64,000 bases of DNA from Kocuria palustris (GCF_007666205.1 NZ_VDOR01000004.1:108009-172008), one strand, 5' to 3'. Counted from the stretch's first letter, positions 27,917-40,441 are shown. The notes: a model not told the origin generated them from the letters alone. Numbers and translations are program-made.

Positions 27917-28948
27917 TCAGCGCTCCATGACCTCCTGGTAGGCCGCCGCGAGCTTGAGCGGCGAGTGGATCGACAGCCCCTCCGCCCGGCGCAGGTCGGC
28001 GTAGTGGACGAAGGCGCCCATCGCCTGCGCCGCGCGCTCGAGGGCCGGGCGGTCCTCGACCGAGGACGGATCCGCGATCACGGCGTCGATGCCGATGTCG
28101 GGGGCGTAGCACCCCAGGACCTCGAGCTCCTGGGCGCTGGTCTTGCCCTGGGTCTCCGAATCCCGGGAGAGGTTCATGGTCACGACCTTCATGCCCTCCG
28201 TGCCGCGGATGGCCTGGCGCATCTCGGGCATGAGCAGATGCGGCAGCACGGAGGTGTGCCACGAGCCGGGTCCGAGGATCACGCAGTCGGCCGCTTCGAT
28301 CGCCGTGAGCGCCTGCAGGCAGGGCTCGGCGTCGGAGGGCAGCAGCCGGACGTCGCGGACGTACGGCTCGCGCGCCAGGGCCACCTGTCCCGTGACGGTG
28401 CGCAGCCCGGTCTCGGCCTGGTCGTCCGGGACGTCGCCCTCGATCACGAGCGGCGTGAGGGACATCGGCAGGACGGTGCCCTCGGCCTCGAGCAGCGCGC
28501 CGGCCCAGCGCAGGCCGTCGACGGGGTCCTCGAGCAGCTCCCACAGCGTGACGATCAGGAGGTTGCCCAGCGCATGGCCGTCGAGGGCGCTCTCGTGCTG
28601 CGGCCCCGAGGCGAAGCGGTGCTGCATCACGTCGCGCCAGGTCATGCCCCAGTCGGAGTCGTCGCACAGCGCTGCCAGTGCCATGCGCAGATCGCCCGGC
28701 GGCAGGACGTCGAGCTCCTGGCGCAGCCTGCCCGAGGAGCCGCCGTCGTCGGCCACGGTCACCACCGCGGTGAGCTGCTTGGTGAGCAGGCGCAGGGCCG
28801 ACAGGGAGGCGGACAGGCCGTGCCCGCCGCCGAGGGCGACGACGGACTTGCCGGTGCTGCGGCGCGGCGTGGGGCTCACGCCGCCCATCCGCGGGTGCGG
28901 GGGCAGCTGCCCGGCGGGTGCGGCGGACGGGATGCGGTTCTCGGTCAT
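27917..28948 (-). CDS. yvcK: YvcK/CofD-like protein (gluconeogenesis factor family)
   Basis: A UDP-sugar-binding protein needed for carbon-source-dependent cell-wall growth. The 343-residue protein has ~30 disordered residues, then VALGGGHGLSASLSALR, AVVTVADDGGSSGRLRQELDVLPPGDLRMALAAL, LDGHALGNLLIVTLWEL and LGPGSWHTSVLPHLL, all standard for the family. It sits in the conserved uvrC-rapZ-yvcK-whiA string. ATG at 28948 lies 48 bp after rapZ. Confidence 0.94.
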   Translation of the reverse strand: MTENRIPSAAPAGQLPPHPRMGGVSPTPRRSTGKSVVALGGGHGLSASLSALRLLTKQLTAVVTVADDGGSSGRLRQELDVLPPGDLRMALAALCDDSDWGMTWRDVMQHRFASGPQHESALDGHALGNLLIVTLWELLEDPVDGLRWAGALLEAEGTVLPMSLTPLVIEGDVPDDQAETGLRTVTGQVALAREPYVRDVRLLPSDAEPCLQALTAIEAADCVILGPGSWHTSVLPHLLMPEMRQAIRGTEGMKVVTMNLSRDSETQGKTSAQELEVLGCYAPDIGIDAVIADPSSVEDRPALERAAQAMGAFVHYADLRRAEGLSIHSPLKLAAAYQEVMER

Positions 28949-28996
28949 GGTGCGGTCCAGGGGTGTCGAGGCGGTCGGGGCGAGGGGGTCGGCGGC

Positions 28997-29917
28997 CTAC
29001 TCCCGGCCGACGTCCCGATGCTCGACGTTGACCACGACCCGCGGCAGCTTGGACAGCCGGCGGGCGATCTCCTCCGTCATGGCCACCGATCGGTGCTTGC
29101 CGCCCGTGCAGCCGACCGCGATGGTCGCGTAGTGCTTGTTCTCGGTGCGGTAGCCCTCGAACACGGGCTCCAGCATGGAGGTGAACCGCTCCAGGAAGGT
29201 GCGGGCGCCCTCGCCCTGGAAGACGTAGTCCCGCACCTCCTTGTCCCGGCCGGTCCTGGGACGCAGCGCCGGGATCCAGTGCGGATTGGGGATGAAGCGG
29301 ACATCCGCCACGTAGTTGGCATCGGGCGGCACGCCGTACTTGAAGCCGAAGCTCATGACCGTCAGGCGCAGGACCATGGGCCCGTTCGTCGAGAACAGGT
29401 CCGCGACGGCCTTCGACAGCCCGTGGACGTTGAACGACGAGGTGTCCAGCACGACGTCCGCACTCTCCCGCAGCGCGGCGAGCAGACGCCGCTCGGCGGC
29501 GATCCCGTCCATGATGCGCCCGCCGGCCTGCAGCGGGTGCGGCCGCCGCTGGTGCTCGTAGCGCGCGATCAGCACCTCGTCGGAGGCCTCGAGGAAGAGG
29601 ATGGAGAACTCGACCCCGTTGGCCTCGAGCGCCGAGAGCGTGTCCTGCATGTCGTCGAACAGGGCCTTGCCGCGGACGTCGATGACGACCGCCAGCCGCG
29701 GGATCGCCTCCGGCGAGCGGGAGACGACGTCCGCCAGGGTCTGCAGCATCTGCGGCGGCAGATTGTCCACGACGTACCAGCCCTGGTCCTCCAGGGCGTT
29801 GGCCGCGGTCGAGCGGCCGGCGCCGGACAGACCGGTCACCACGAGCAGCTCCGCCGTGCGGGGACGGCCGGGGCGCTCGCGATCGGTGCCGGGCTCGATC
29901 GGGGGATTCTCGGTCAT
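28997..29917 (-). CDS. rapZ: RNase adapter RapZ family nucleotide-binding protein
   Basis: In enteric bacteria RapZ directs sRNA decay; in actinobacteria its role is less clear. The 306-residue protein has an N-terminal P-loop GLSGAGRST (residues 29-37) in which the usual lysine is arginine, as is common in actinobacterial members. It also has [33 protein letters not shown], and the C-terminal [26 protein letters not shown] motif with conserved Cys, Gly and His. ATG at 29917 has AGGAGGCAG upstream, and a TAGGCT -10 box lies 19 bp further up. Confidence 0.93.
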   Translation of the reverse strand: MTENPPIEPGTDRERPGRPRTAELLVVTGLSGAGRSTAANALEDQGWYVVDNLPPQMLQTLADVVSRSPEAIPRLAVVIDVRGKALFDDMQDTLSALEANGVEFSILFLEASDEVLIARYEHQRRPHPLQAGGRIMDGIAAERRLLAALRESADVVLDTSSFNVHGLSKAVADLFSTNGPMVLRLTVMSFGFKYGVPPDANYVADVRFIPNPHWIPALRPRTGRDKEVRDYVFQGEGARTFLERFTSMLEPVFEGYRTENKHYATIAVGCTGGKHRSVAMTEEIARRLSKLPRVVVNVEHRDVGRE

Positions 29918-29935
29918 GTTCTGCCTCCTGGCTCC

Positions 29936-29941
29936 AGCCTA
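29936..29941 (-). promoter_or_regulatory. -10 box candidate for rapZ-yvcK
   Basis: TAGGCT followed by GGAG on the minus strand lies between the uvrC stop and the rapZ start. The same TAGGCTGGAG string precedes pdtaR. It would allow rapZ-yvcK-whiA to be transcribed apart from uvrAC. Confidence 0.4.
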
Positions 29942-29959
29942 TCCCGGGGCGCCGGCCCC

Positions 29960-32038
29960 TCAGTCGAGGATCTCCCCGGTCGCCATGTCGACCGAGAGCC
30001 CCTCCTGGCCGGAGCCCCCGCCGCCTGCCTCGTCCTCGGCGTGCAGGGCGGCGAAGACCTTGAGCGCGAGCGCCTCCCCGAAGCCGGGCACGTCCTGGAG
30101 CTGCTCGACCCTGGCCTGCCGGATCCGCTTGACCGAGCCGAAGTGCTTGAGCAGCGCCTTCTGCTTGGCCGGCCCCACCCCGGGCAGGTCGTCGAGCACC
30201 GAGGCGGTCATGGCCCGGCCCCGCTTGGCGCGGTGGAACGTGATGGCGAAGCGGTGGGCCTCGTCGCGGATCCGCTGGACGAGGTACAGCGCCTCGGAGG
30301 CGCGCGGGAGGATCACCGGGAACTCGTCGTCGGGGACCCAGACCTCCTCGAGGCGCTTGGCCAGTCCGACCACGGCGACGTCGTCGATCCCCAGGTCCTC
30401 CAGGGCGCGGGCGGCCGCCGCGACCTGGGGCGGCCCGCCGTCCACGATCACGAGGTTCGGAGGGTAGGCGAAGCGCTTGCGCTCGGCCGGGTCCTCCGCC
30501 AGCTCCTCCCGGCCGAGCTCGCCCGTGCGCGGAGCCTCCCGCTCCTGCTTCTGCTCGAGGTGGCGCTTGAAGCGACGGTGGATGACGTCGTGCATCGACG
30601 CGGTGTCGTCCCGGGCGGCCTCGCCGGTGATCGAGAACTTGCGGTACTCGGACTTGCGGGCCAGGCCGTCCTCGAAGACCACCATGGAGGCGACGACATT
30701 GCTGCCCTGCACGTGGGAGATGTCGTAGCACTCGATGCGCATGAGGGCCTCGGAGAGCCCGAGGGCCTCCTGGAGCTGCTGGAGCGAGGCCGAGCGCGTG
30801 GTGAGGTCTCCGGCGCGGCGGGACTTGTGCAGCGACAGGGCCTGCCGGGCGTTCTCCTCGACCGTCTGCATGAGCTGGGCCTTCTCGCCGCGCTGCGGGA
30901 TGCTCACGGAGACCCGCGAGCCGCGCAGGCCCGAGAGCCACTGCTCGAGCTGCTCCCGGTCCTCGGGCTCCTGGGCCACCAGCACGGTGCGCGGCACGGC
31001 GTCCTCGCGATAGTCCATCTCGGCGCTGCGCGGGCGGTGATGCGATCCCCCGGTCTCCTCGCGGGCCTCCTGGACCTCGCGCTGCTCCCGGGCGGCCGTC
31101 TCCGTCTCGCCGTAGACCTGCTGCAGCAGCACCTGCAGCAGATGCCCGGCATCCGTCTCCTCGACCTTCTCGGTGACCCAGCCGCGCTGGCCCCGGATGC
31201 GGCCCCCGCGCACGTGGAAGACCTGGACCGCGGCCTCGAGCTCGTCGTCGGCCAGGGCGAAGAAGTCGGCGTCCACGGCGTCCGAGAGCACGACGGCGTT
31301 GCGCTCGAAGGCCTTGCGCAGCGCCTCGACGTCGTCGCGGCGGGCCGCGGCCGTCTCGAAGTCCATCTCGGCGGCGGCCTGCTTCATCAGCCGCTCCTGC
31401 TCGCGGATGAACGGCTCCGCGTGCCCGGCCATGAACCGGCAGAGGTCGTCGACCAGGTCCCGGTGGTCCTCGACCGAGATCGAGCCGACGCACGGGGCGG
31501 AGCACTTGCCGATGTACCCGAGCAGGCACGGCCGCCCCGAGCTCTCGGCCCGGCGGTACACGCCCTTCGAGCACGAGCGCACGGGGAACACCCGCAGCAC
31601 GGCGTCCAGGGTCTCCCGGATCGCCCAGGCCTGGGAGTAGGGCCCGAAGTAGCGCGTGCCCTTCTGCTTGGCCCCGCGCGTGACCATGGCCCGGGGCACC
31701 TCCTCGCCGAGAGTCACGGCGAGGTAGGGGTAGGACTTGTCGTCGCGGTAGGCGATGTTGAACCGCGGCCGGAACTGCTTGATCCACGTGTACTCGAGCT
31801 GCAGGGACTCCATCTCCGAGCCCACCACGACCCATTCGACGCCGGCCGCCGTGGTCACCATGGCCCGCGTCTTGGGCGCCAGGGTCTGCGGCGGCGCGAA
31901 GTAGGACCACAGCCGATTGCGCAGGTTCTTCGCCTTGCCCACGTAGATGACGCGCCCGGCCTCGTCGCGGAAGCGGTAGACACCGGGGTCCTGCGGGATC
32001 TCGGATCTGCGGGGGCGGTACGAGGCCGGATCAGCCAC
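29960..32038 (-). CDS. uvrC: Excinuclease ABC subunit C
   Basis: UvrC makes both incisions in nucleotide excision repair. At 692 residues it has the N-terminal GIY-YIG nuclease (DPGVYRFRDEAGRVIYVGKAKNLR, residues ~18-40), a cysteine-bearing region CLLGYIGKCSAPC, a UVR motif for UvrB binding (~205-240), the RNase H-like second nuclease (CYDISHVQGSNVVASMVVFEDG), and two C-terminal helix-hairpin-helix motifs (LPGVGPAKQKALLKHF). GTG at 32038 is chosen because the family N terminus (V/M)ADPASYRP begins there; ATG at 32047 is the alternative. It overlaps the end of the acyltransferase gene. Confidence 0.95.
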   Translation of the reverse strand: MADPASYRPRRSEIPQDPGVYRFRDEAGRVIYVGKAKNLRNRLWSYFAPPQTLAPKTRAMVTTAAGVEWVVVGSEMESLQLEYTWIKQFRPRFNIAYRDDKSYPYLAVTLGEEVPRAMVTRGAKQKGTRYFGPYSQAWAIRETLDAVLRVFPVRSCSKGVYRRAESSGRPCLLGYIGKCSAPCVGSISVEDHRDLVDDLCRFMAGHAEPFIREQERLMKQAAAEMDFETAAARRDDVEALRKAFERNAVVLSDAVDADFFALADDELEAAVQVFHVRGGRIRGQRGWVTEKVEETDAGHLLQVLLQQVYGETETAAREQREVQEAREETGGSHHRPRSAEMDYREDAVPRTVLVAQEPEDREQLEQWLSGLRGSRVSVSIPQRGEKAQLMQTVEENARQALSLHKSRRAGDLTTRSASLQQLQEALGLSEALMRIECYDISHVQGSNVVASMVVFEDGLARKSEYRKFSITGEAARDDTASMHDVIHRRFKRHLEQKQEREAPRTGELGREELAEDPAERKRFAYPPNLVIVDGGPPQVAAAARALEDLGIDDVAVVGLAKRLEEVWVPDDEFPVILPRASEALYLVQRIRDEAHRFAITFHRAKRGRAMTASVLDDLPGVGPAKQKALLKHFGSVKRIRQARVEQLQDVPGFGEALALKVFAALHAEDEAGGGGSGQEGLSVDMATGEILD

Positions 32039-32752
32039 GCCGGGCATCCCCCTCCACATTGCCCGACGTGTTGAAGACGTCGGCGCGCTCCTGGCCGGAG
32101 AGCTCCGCGATGGCGTCCATGACCCGATCGGTCAGCTCCCGGCGCTGCCGCCCGGTCTGCGGGCCCTCCGCCCGGGGCACCCGGATGGGCTCGCCGAGCG
32201 TGACGGTGAACGGCCGCGGCCGGAGCAGGGTGGCCCCGGGCGGCTGGACCCGCTCGGTGCCCGCCAGCGCGACCGGCAGGATGGCGGCGCCCGTGCTCAG
32301 CGCGGCATGGGCCACGCCGGTCCGGCCCCGGTACAGGCGGCCGTCCCGGGACCGGGTGCCCTCGGGGAACACGCCGAAGACCCCGCCCGCCTCGAGCAGC
32401 TCGAGCGCCGGGTCCAGGGCCGCGACGGCGCCGCGGCGCGAGGACCGGTCCACCGGGATGATGCCCAGCACCTTGTAGACCTCCCGCATGATCCAGCCCC
32501 GGATCCCCGGCGCGTTCAGCGGCGAGGCCTTGGCGATGAACGACACCCGGCGAGGGAAGATCGCCGAGAGGATGATGCTGTCGACCAGCGCCCGGTGGTT
32601 CGACGCCACAATCACCGGCCCGGACGCGGGGAAGTTCTCGAGGCCGCGGATCTGCGCGCGGCACGCGATCATGAAGGCCTTGGCCACGACGCGCTGGGTG
32701 GTGCGGTACAGGCTGGGGCGGGGAACCCGCTCCAGGGCCCGGGTCAGCGCGC

Positions 32753-32756
<4 letters not shown>
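32031..32756 (-). CDS. 1-acyl-glycerol-3-phosphate acyltransferase family protein (PlsC-like)
   Basis: The 241-residue membrane-associated acyltransferase has the catalytic HX4D motif in [12 protein letters not shown] (residues ~52-63), the substrate motif [21 protein letters not shown], and the downstream [16 protein letters not shown]. Such enzymes acylate lysophosphatidic acid or related glycolipids. It lies between uvrA and uvrC and is translationally coupled to both: its ATG overlaps the uvrA stop as ATGA, and its end overlaps uvrC. There is no functional link to repair, so it is probably a passenger of the operon. Confidence 0.9.
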
Positions 32757-35758
<3,002 letters not shown>

Positions 35759-35765
35759 GCCCTGC

Positions 35766-35771
35766 ATGGTA
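35766..35771 (-). promoter_or_regulatory. -10 box of leaderless uvrA promoter
   Basis: TACCAT on the minus strand ends 7 nt before the GTG at 35758, with no ribosome binding site between. I see no actinobacterial SOS-box (TCGAAC...GTTCGA) beside it. Confidence 0.5.
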
Positions 35772-35849
35772 TCGGCAGGTCCCGACTCCGCGGCCGGCTC
35801 TGCGCTCAGGGCTGAGCGCGGGGCATGCACTCGTCGCGGCGTCCGCCGC

Positions 35850-36266
35850 TCAGCCCAGGCCGCGCCGGTACGCGACGACCAGCCATCCGAGATTGACCAC
35901 GACGCCGAAGACCGCGGGCAGCGCGACCCAGACGCTCCACAGCAGGCCGTTGGCCGCCGAGAGCGCGAAGACCACGAGCCCGAGGAAGCACAGGGCCGCC
36001 ATGACATGCAGCATCCAGCGCTGGCCCCACAGCCAGATCAGCAGCGGCACCAGATACGCGATGGCCAGCCCGAAGACGGTGGTCAGCGACGGGCCGGGCT
36101 CGAGGTCCTGGCCGAGGTCCTCGACCGCCCGGACGATCTCCGCATCGTGGGTCTGGACGTGGATCATCCACAGGAAGGCGATCAGGGAGGCGACGGTCAG
36201 CACGATCAGGCGCGGCGGTCGGCGGATCTCCCATGCCTCGTCGGCGGGCGGAAGCAGCTGGGGCAC
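35850..36266 (-). CDS. Small four-helix membrane protein of unknown function
   Basis: I do not recognise this 138-residue protein. It has a short N terminus ([18 protein letters not shown]) and four predicted membrane helices: residues ~19-35, ~63-80, ~84-104 and ~109-132. A periplasmic-type acidic stretch with [10 protein letters not shown] lies between the first two. GTG at 36266 has AGGAG upstream, and a TAGGCT -10 box is at 36305-36310. It is transcribed divergently from the MBL hydrolase and in the same direction as uvrA. Confidence 0.72.
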   Translation of the reverse strand: MPQLLPPADEAWEIRRPPRLIVLTVASLIAFLWMIHVQTHDAEIVRAVEDLGQDLEPGPSLTTVFGLAIAYLVPLLIWLWGQRWMLHVMAALCFLGLVVFALSAANGLLWSVWVALPAVFGVVVNLGWLVVAYRRGLG

Positions 36267-36304
36267 GGGGGGCTCCTGACGGGCGTCGTCGGACGGACCC
36301 GGTC

Positions 36305-36310
36305 AGCCTA
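36305..36310 (-). promoter_or_regulatory. -10 box of the small membrane protein gene
   Basis: TAGGCT on the minus strand lies 38 bp before the GTG start, leaving room for the AGGAG site. Confidence 0.4.
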
Positions 36311-36406
36311 TCCAGCCGCCGCGCGCCGCGCCGGGCGGGCCGTGAGATGCCCCTCACACTCGCCCGCCCGCGGGCGGGCGGAGGTGCCCCGCCTGCCCGG
36401 AGTCTC

Positions 36407-36412
36407 TACAAT
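36407..36412 (+). promoter_or_regulatory. -10 box of leaderless MBL hydrolase promoter
   Basis: TACAAT ends 7 nt before the ATG at 36420. There is no Shine-Dalgarno sequence, so the transcript is predicted to begin at the start codon. Confidence 0.55.
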
Positions 36413-36419
36413 CGGCGCC

Positions 36420-37076
36420 ATGAACGTCACCGACACCGACACCATCGAGCTCGCGGAGATCACCGCCCGCAGGATCGTCGTCGGCGAGCTGCAGAACAAC
36501 GTGTACCTGCTCACCTCCAAGGAGCACGGCTCCCAGGTCCTGATCGATGCCGCCGCGGACTCGCGGGCCATCGCCGGTCTCGTCGGGGCCGGAAGCGGCG
36601 ACTGCTCGCTGTCCGGCAGCCTCCAGATGATCATCACCACCCACGCGCACCCCGATCACGTGGGGGCCCTGGCCGAGGTCAAGTCCCGCTCCGAGGCCGT
36701 CACGGCCTGCGGCACCGACGACGCCGACGACATCGACGTCGACATGGACCTGACCCTGGACGACGGCGACGTGGCCGAGTTCGAGGGCTTCGACCTCGAG
36801 GTCATCGGCCTGCCCGGGCACACCCCCGGGTCGATCGGTCTGGTCTATCGCGATCCCGACGGTCCCGCGCGCATCTTCACGGGCGACGCCCTGTTCCCGG
36901 GCGGGGTCGGGAAGACGACGTCCCCGGACGCGTTCCAGCAGGCCTTCACGAACGTCGTGGGCCGCATCTTCGACCGCTTCGACGACGACACGGTGATCCA
37001 CCCCGGCCACGGGGAGTCCACGACCGTGGGTGCGGAGCGGCCCCACCTCGAGGAATGGCGCGAGCGCGGCTGGTGA
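36420..37076 (+). CDS. MBL-fold metallohydrolase (glyoxalase II-like)
   Basis: The 218-residue metallo-beta-lactamase-fold hydrolase has the metal motif THAHPDHVG (residues ~77-85), VIGLPGHTPGSIGLVY, the FTGDALFPGGVGKT aspartate motif, and the final metal histidine in VIHPGHGESTTVG. This is the class that includes hydroxyacylglutathione hydrolases and related thioester hydrolases; the substrate cannot be told. An MBL-fold gene adjacent to uvrA is also known in mycobacteria. ATG at 36420 is supported by the TACAAT box; longer frames upstream run antisense through uvrA and are not coding. Confidence 0.9.
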   Translation: MNVTDTDTIELAEITARRIVVGELQNNVYLLTSKEHGSQVLIDAAADSRAIAGLVGAGSGDCSLSGSLQMIITTHAHPDHVGALAEVKSRSEAVTACGTDDADDIDVDMDLTLDDGDVAEFEGFDLEVIGLPGHTPGSIGLVYRDPDGPARIFTGDALFPGGVGKTTSPDAFQQAFTNVVGRIFDRFDDDTVIHPGHGESTTVGAERPHLEEWRERGW

Positions 37077-37089
37077 GCCGCCGACAGCC

Positions 37090-37728
37090 ATGACCGACGA
37101 CGGACGGGAGGCCGCGGCACGCGCGCGCCGGGAGTTCGATCCCCGCGAGCTCGGTGCGCGAGAGACCACCCTGCTGCTCAAGTCGCTGCTCATCCCCCGC
37201 CCCATCGCCTGGGTCGGCTCGCGGGCCGGCGACGGCACCGCGAACCTCGCACCGCATTCGTTCGTCACGATGGCCTCGGAGGCGCCGCCGATCGTGCTGT
37301 TCACCTCGATCGGGCGCAAGGACACCCTGCGCTGCATCGAGCAGACCGGCGAGTTCACCGTCTCGATCGTGTCCTCCGCCCAGACCGATGCGGCCAACCT
37401 GACCTCGGCGCCGCATCCCCCGGAGACGAGCGAGTTCGAGGCCGTCGGCATCGAGCCCTCCGACTCCGTCGTCGTCTCGGCCCCCGGCGTGGCCGCCTCG
37501 CCCGCCGTGCTCGAGTGCGTGCGCGAGCAGATCCTCCCGGTCGGCGACGGCTTCCTGGTCCTGGGCCGCGTGGTGCACGTGAGCGTCGACGCGGAGGTGC
37601 TGCGCACCGACGACCGCGGCCGCACCCTGCCGGATGCCCGCGCGCTGGATCCCATGAGCCGGCTGGGCCGCAGCGAGTGGGTGGAGCTCGGACGGATCCG
37701 CGCCGTGGCCAGGCCGCAGCGGGGCTGA
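37090..37728 (+). CDS. Flavin reductase-like (FMN-binding split barrel) protein
   Basis: The 212-residue protein resembles the flavin reductase/FMN-binding family. After ~28 residues comes LLIPRPIAWVGSRAGDGTANLAPHSFVTMASEAPPIVLFTSIGRKDTL, the conserved phosphate/isoalloxazine region. FTVSIVSSAQTDAANLTSAP and FLVLGRVVHVSVD follow. Members bind FMN and act as flavin reductases or diverse oxidoreductases. ATG at 37090 is 13 bp after the MBL hydrolase stop, so the two are co-transcribed. No fixed pathway can be assigned. Confidence 0.85.
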   Translation: MTDDGREAAARARREFDPRELGARETTLLLKSLLIPRPIAWVGSRAGDGTANLAPHSFVTMASEAPPIVLFTSIGRKDTLRCIEQTGEFTVSIVSSAQTDAANLTSAPHPPETSEFEAVGIEPSDSVVVSAPGVAASPAVLECVREQILPVGDGFLVLGRVVHVSVDAEVLRTDDRGRTLPDARALDPMSRLGRSEWVELGRIRAVARPQRG

Positions 37729-37781
37729 GCGCTCCGCGCCGCCGCGGGCGACGAGCGCGCCGTCCTGTCGGGGCGCGTGGC

Positions 37782-37787
37782 TAGGCT
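37782..37787 (+). promoter_or_regulatory. -10 box of leaderless helicase promoter
   Basis: TAGGCT ends 9 nt before the helicase ATG at 37797, and no ribosome binding site lies between them. Confidence 0.45.
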
Positions 37788-37796
37788 TGGCCCACG

Positions 37797-40406
37797 ATGA
37801 CACTGCTGAGCGCCCTCTCCCCCGACCTCGCCGACGCCGGCTCCCGCTACCTGCGCGGGGACTTCGCGCGCAATCCCCTCACCTCGGACGAGGTCTACGA
37901 GGGCTTCCACGGCTGGGCCTCGGAGACCGGCATCGAGCTCTACCCCCATCAGGACGAGGCCGTGCTCGAGTTCGCGGGCGGGGCGAACGTGATCCTCTCC
38001 ACGCCCACCGGGTCCGGGAAGTCGCTCGTGGCCATGGGCGCCCATTTCTCCGCCATGGCGCGCGGGCAGCGCTCGTACTACACCGCTCCGCTCAAGGCGC
38101 TCGTGTCCGAGAAGTTCTTCGCGCTGTGCGAGGCCTTCGGCGCGCAGAACGTGGGCATGGTCACCGGCGACTCCGCGGTCAACGCCGAGGCGCCCATCGT
38201 GTGCTGCACCGCGGAGATCCTGGCCAACATCGCGCTGCGCGAGGGCCGGGACGCGGATCTCGGGCCCGTCGTGATGGACGAGTTCCACTTCTACGCCGAT
38301 CCCCAGCGCGGCTGGGCCTGGCAGGTGCCGCTGATCGAGCTGCCGCAGGCCCAGTTCCTGCTGATGTCCGCGACCCTCGGCGACGTCACCCGGTTCGACG
38401 ACCGCATGCGCGAGCTGACGGGCCGGGAGACCGCCGTCGTGGACGACGCCCAGCGACCCGTCCCCCTGAGCTACTACTACTCGGAGATCCCCGTCCACGA
38501 GCAGATCGACGAGCTCGTCTCGACCCATCACGCGCCCGTCTACGTGGTGCACTTCTCCCAGCTGCAGGCCATGGACCAGGCGCAGGCGCTGATGAGCGTC
38601 AACGTGCTGTCCAAGGAGGAGAAGGAGCGGGTGGCCGAGGTCATCGCGGGCTTCCGCTTCGCGGCGGGCTTCGGGAAGACCCTCAACCGCCTCGTGCGCC
38701 ACGGCATCGGGGTGCATCACGCCGGCATGCTCCCCAAGTACCGGCGGCTCGTCGAGCAGCTCGCGCAGCAGGGCCTGCTCAAGGTCATCTGCGGCACGGA
38801 CACCCTGGGCGTCGGCATCAACGTCCCGATCCGCACGGTCCTGATCACTGCGCTGTCCAAGTTCGACGGGAGCCGCACCCGTCGCCTCAACGCCCGCGAG
38901 TTCCACCAGATCGCCGGCCGAGCGGGACGCGCCGGGTACGACACCCAGGGAACGGTCGTCGTCCAGGCCCCCGAGCACGACATCGAGAACAAGCGCGCCC
39001 TCGAGAAGGCGCGGCGCAAGCACGGCGACGACGAGAAGAAGCTGCGGCAGATCCCGCGCAAGAAGCCCCCGCAGGGCTTCGTCGCGTGGTCGCAGAAGAC
39101 CTTCGAAGCCCTGATCGAGGCCCGCCCCGAGCCGCTGCGGTCGTCGTTCGGGATCACGCACGCCATGCTGCTCAACCTGCTCGAGCGGCCGGGCGACCCG
39201 GTCGCGGCCACGGCCCATCTGATCGCCCACGCCGATGCCCCGCCCCCGGAGCGCCGTGCCATGGTCCGGGATGCGCTGTCGATCCTGCGCGAGCTGCTGG
39301 CCACCGAGGTCGTCGAGAAGCTGCCCGAGCCGGACGAGAACGGCAGCCGCTACCGGCTCACGATCGATCTGCAGGAGAACTTCGCGCTCAACAGCCCCCT
39401 GTCGCCCTTCGCACTGGCGGCGCTGACGCTGCTGGATCCCGAGTCGCCGGAGCACGCCCTCGACATCGTCTCGGTCATCGAGGCCACCCTGGACAAGCCG
39501 CGCCAGGTGCTGCTCATGCAGGAGAAGAAGGCGAAGACCGAGGCCCTGGCCACCATGAAGGCCGAGGGGCTCGAGTACAACGAGCGCATGCGCGAGCTGG
39601 ACGAGATCACGTGGCCCATGCCGCTGCGGGAGATGCTCGAGGACGCCTTCGAGACGTACCGCGGCTCCGCGCCCTGGGTCGCCCAGCACGAGCTCGCGCC
39701 CAAGTCGGTCGTGCGGGACATGTACGAGCGCGCCATGACCTTCGGCGACTACGTCCAGTTCTACGGCCTCGCACGGTCCGAGGGCATCCTGCTGCGCTAC
39801 CTCTCGGACGCGTACCGCGCTCTGCGCCAGACGGTCCCGCAGGACATGGGCACCGAGCCCTTCGACGATCTCGTGGCGTGGCTCGGCGAGACCATCCGGC
39901 AGACCGACAACTCGCTGCTGGACGAGTGGGAGAAGCTCACCGAGGGCGGCTCCCCCGCCGGCACTCCCCAGGACTCGGTCGAGGAGCTGATCCACGAGCA
40001 GCCCCCGGCCATCACGGACAGTCCGCGCGCCTTCCGCGTGATGGTCCGCAATGCGATGTTCCAGCGCGTCGAGCTGTTCGCGGACGAGAAGGAGAAGGTG
40101 CTCGGGGCCCTCGACGGCGAGTCCGGCTGGGACCGGGACCGCTGGGCCGCGGCCATGGACGCCTATTTCGACGAGTACCAGGACATCTACACGGATGCCC
40201 AGTCCCGCGGCCCCTCGCTCATCCGCATCGACGAGAAGCCGCAGGACCTCGACGGGTACTGGACCGTCCAGCAGGTCTTCGACGATCCTGACGGGCATCA
40301 CGACTTCGGCATCAGCGCACGGATCGACCTGTCGGCCTCGGACGAGGACGGCTTCCCCGTGGTGCTCGTGGACAACGTCGGGCCGATCACCGAGACGGGC
40401 CGCTGA
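37797..40406 (+). CDS. DEAD/DEAH-box superfamily II helicase with DUF3516 C-terminal domain
   Basis: An 869-residue helicase of the Ski2-like group found in actinobacteria. Motif I is TPTGSGKS (residues 69-76), motif II DEFHFY (~161), motif III LLMSATLGD, and motif VI HQIAGRAGRAGYDTQG in the second RecA domain. A long C-terminal region follows with KKKPPQGFVAWSQKTFEALIEARPE-type sequence and helical DUF3516 repeats, ending in a small beta-rich domain. Likely role: ATP-driven RNA (or DNA) unwinding in RNA turnover. ATG at 37797 is fixed by the promoter spacing. Confidence 0.9.
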   Translation: MTLLSALSPDLADAGSRYLRGDFARNPLTSDEVYEGFHGWASETGIELYPHQDEAVLEFAGGANVILSTPTGSGKSLVAMGAHFSAMARGQRSYYTAPLKALVSEKFFALCEAFGAQNVGMVTGDSAVNAEAPIVCCTAEILANIALREGRDADLGPVVMDEFHFYADPQRGWAWQVPLIELPQAQFLLMSATLGDVTRFDDRMRELTGRETAVVDDAQRPVPLSYYYSEIPVHEQIDELVSTHHAPVYVVHFSQLQAMDQAQALMSVNVLSKEEKERVAEVIAGFRFAAGFGKTLNRLVRHGIGVHHAGMLPKYRRLVEQLAQQGLLKVICGTDTLGVGINVPIRTVLITALSKFDGSRTRRLNAREFHQIAGRAGRAGYDTQGTVVVQAPEHDIENKRALEKARRKHGDDEKKLRQIPRKKPPQGFVAWSQKTFEALIEARPEPLRSSFGITHAMLLNLLERPGDPVAATAHLIAHADAPPPERRAMVRDALSILRELLATEVVEKLPEPDENGSRYRLTIDLQENFALNSPLSPFALAALTLLDPESPEHALDIVSVIEATLDKPRQVLLMQEKKAKTEALATMKAEGLEYNERMRELDEITWPMPLREMLEDAFETYRGSAPWVAQHELAPKSVVRDMYERAMTFGDYVQFYGLARSEGILLRYLSDAYRALRQTVPQDMGTEPFDDLVAWLGETIRQTDNSLLDEWEKLTEGGSPAGTPQDSVEELIHEQPPAITDSPRAFRVMVRNAMFQRVELFADEKEKVLGALDGESGWDRDRWAAAMDAYFDEYQDIYTDAQSRGPSLIRIDEKPQDLDGYWTVQQVFDDPDGHHDFGISARIDLSASDEDGFPVVLVDNVGPITETGR

Positions 40407-40422
40407 TGATGCAGTTCAGAAC

Positions 40423-40441
40423 GCATTATATGATGTAATGC
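40423..40441 (+). promoter_or_regulatory. AT-rich near-palindrome over the satD -10 box (candidate operator)
   Basis: GCATTATATGATGTAATGC is a 19-bp near-palindrome with perfect outer arms GCATTA/TAATGC. It contains TATGAT (40429-40434), the closest match to a consensus -10 box in the window, and stands out in a ~70% GC background. It lies between the helicase stop and the SatD start; AGGGGG at 40456-40461 is the ribosome binding site. A protein bound here would block the promoter, and the SatD protein itself carries a helix-turn-helix. Confidence 0.55.

Noticed and set aside
29005..29917. Lys to Arg change in the RapZ P-loop as a defect
   Set aside because: As I recall, GLSGAGR is the common form in actinobacterial RapZ proteins, so it is not a lesion here.
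27965..32074. Plus-strand open frame of over 1300 codons opposite yvcK, rapZ and uvrC
   Set aside because: Same base-composition artefact; no domain, and it spans three well-defined genes on the other strand.
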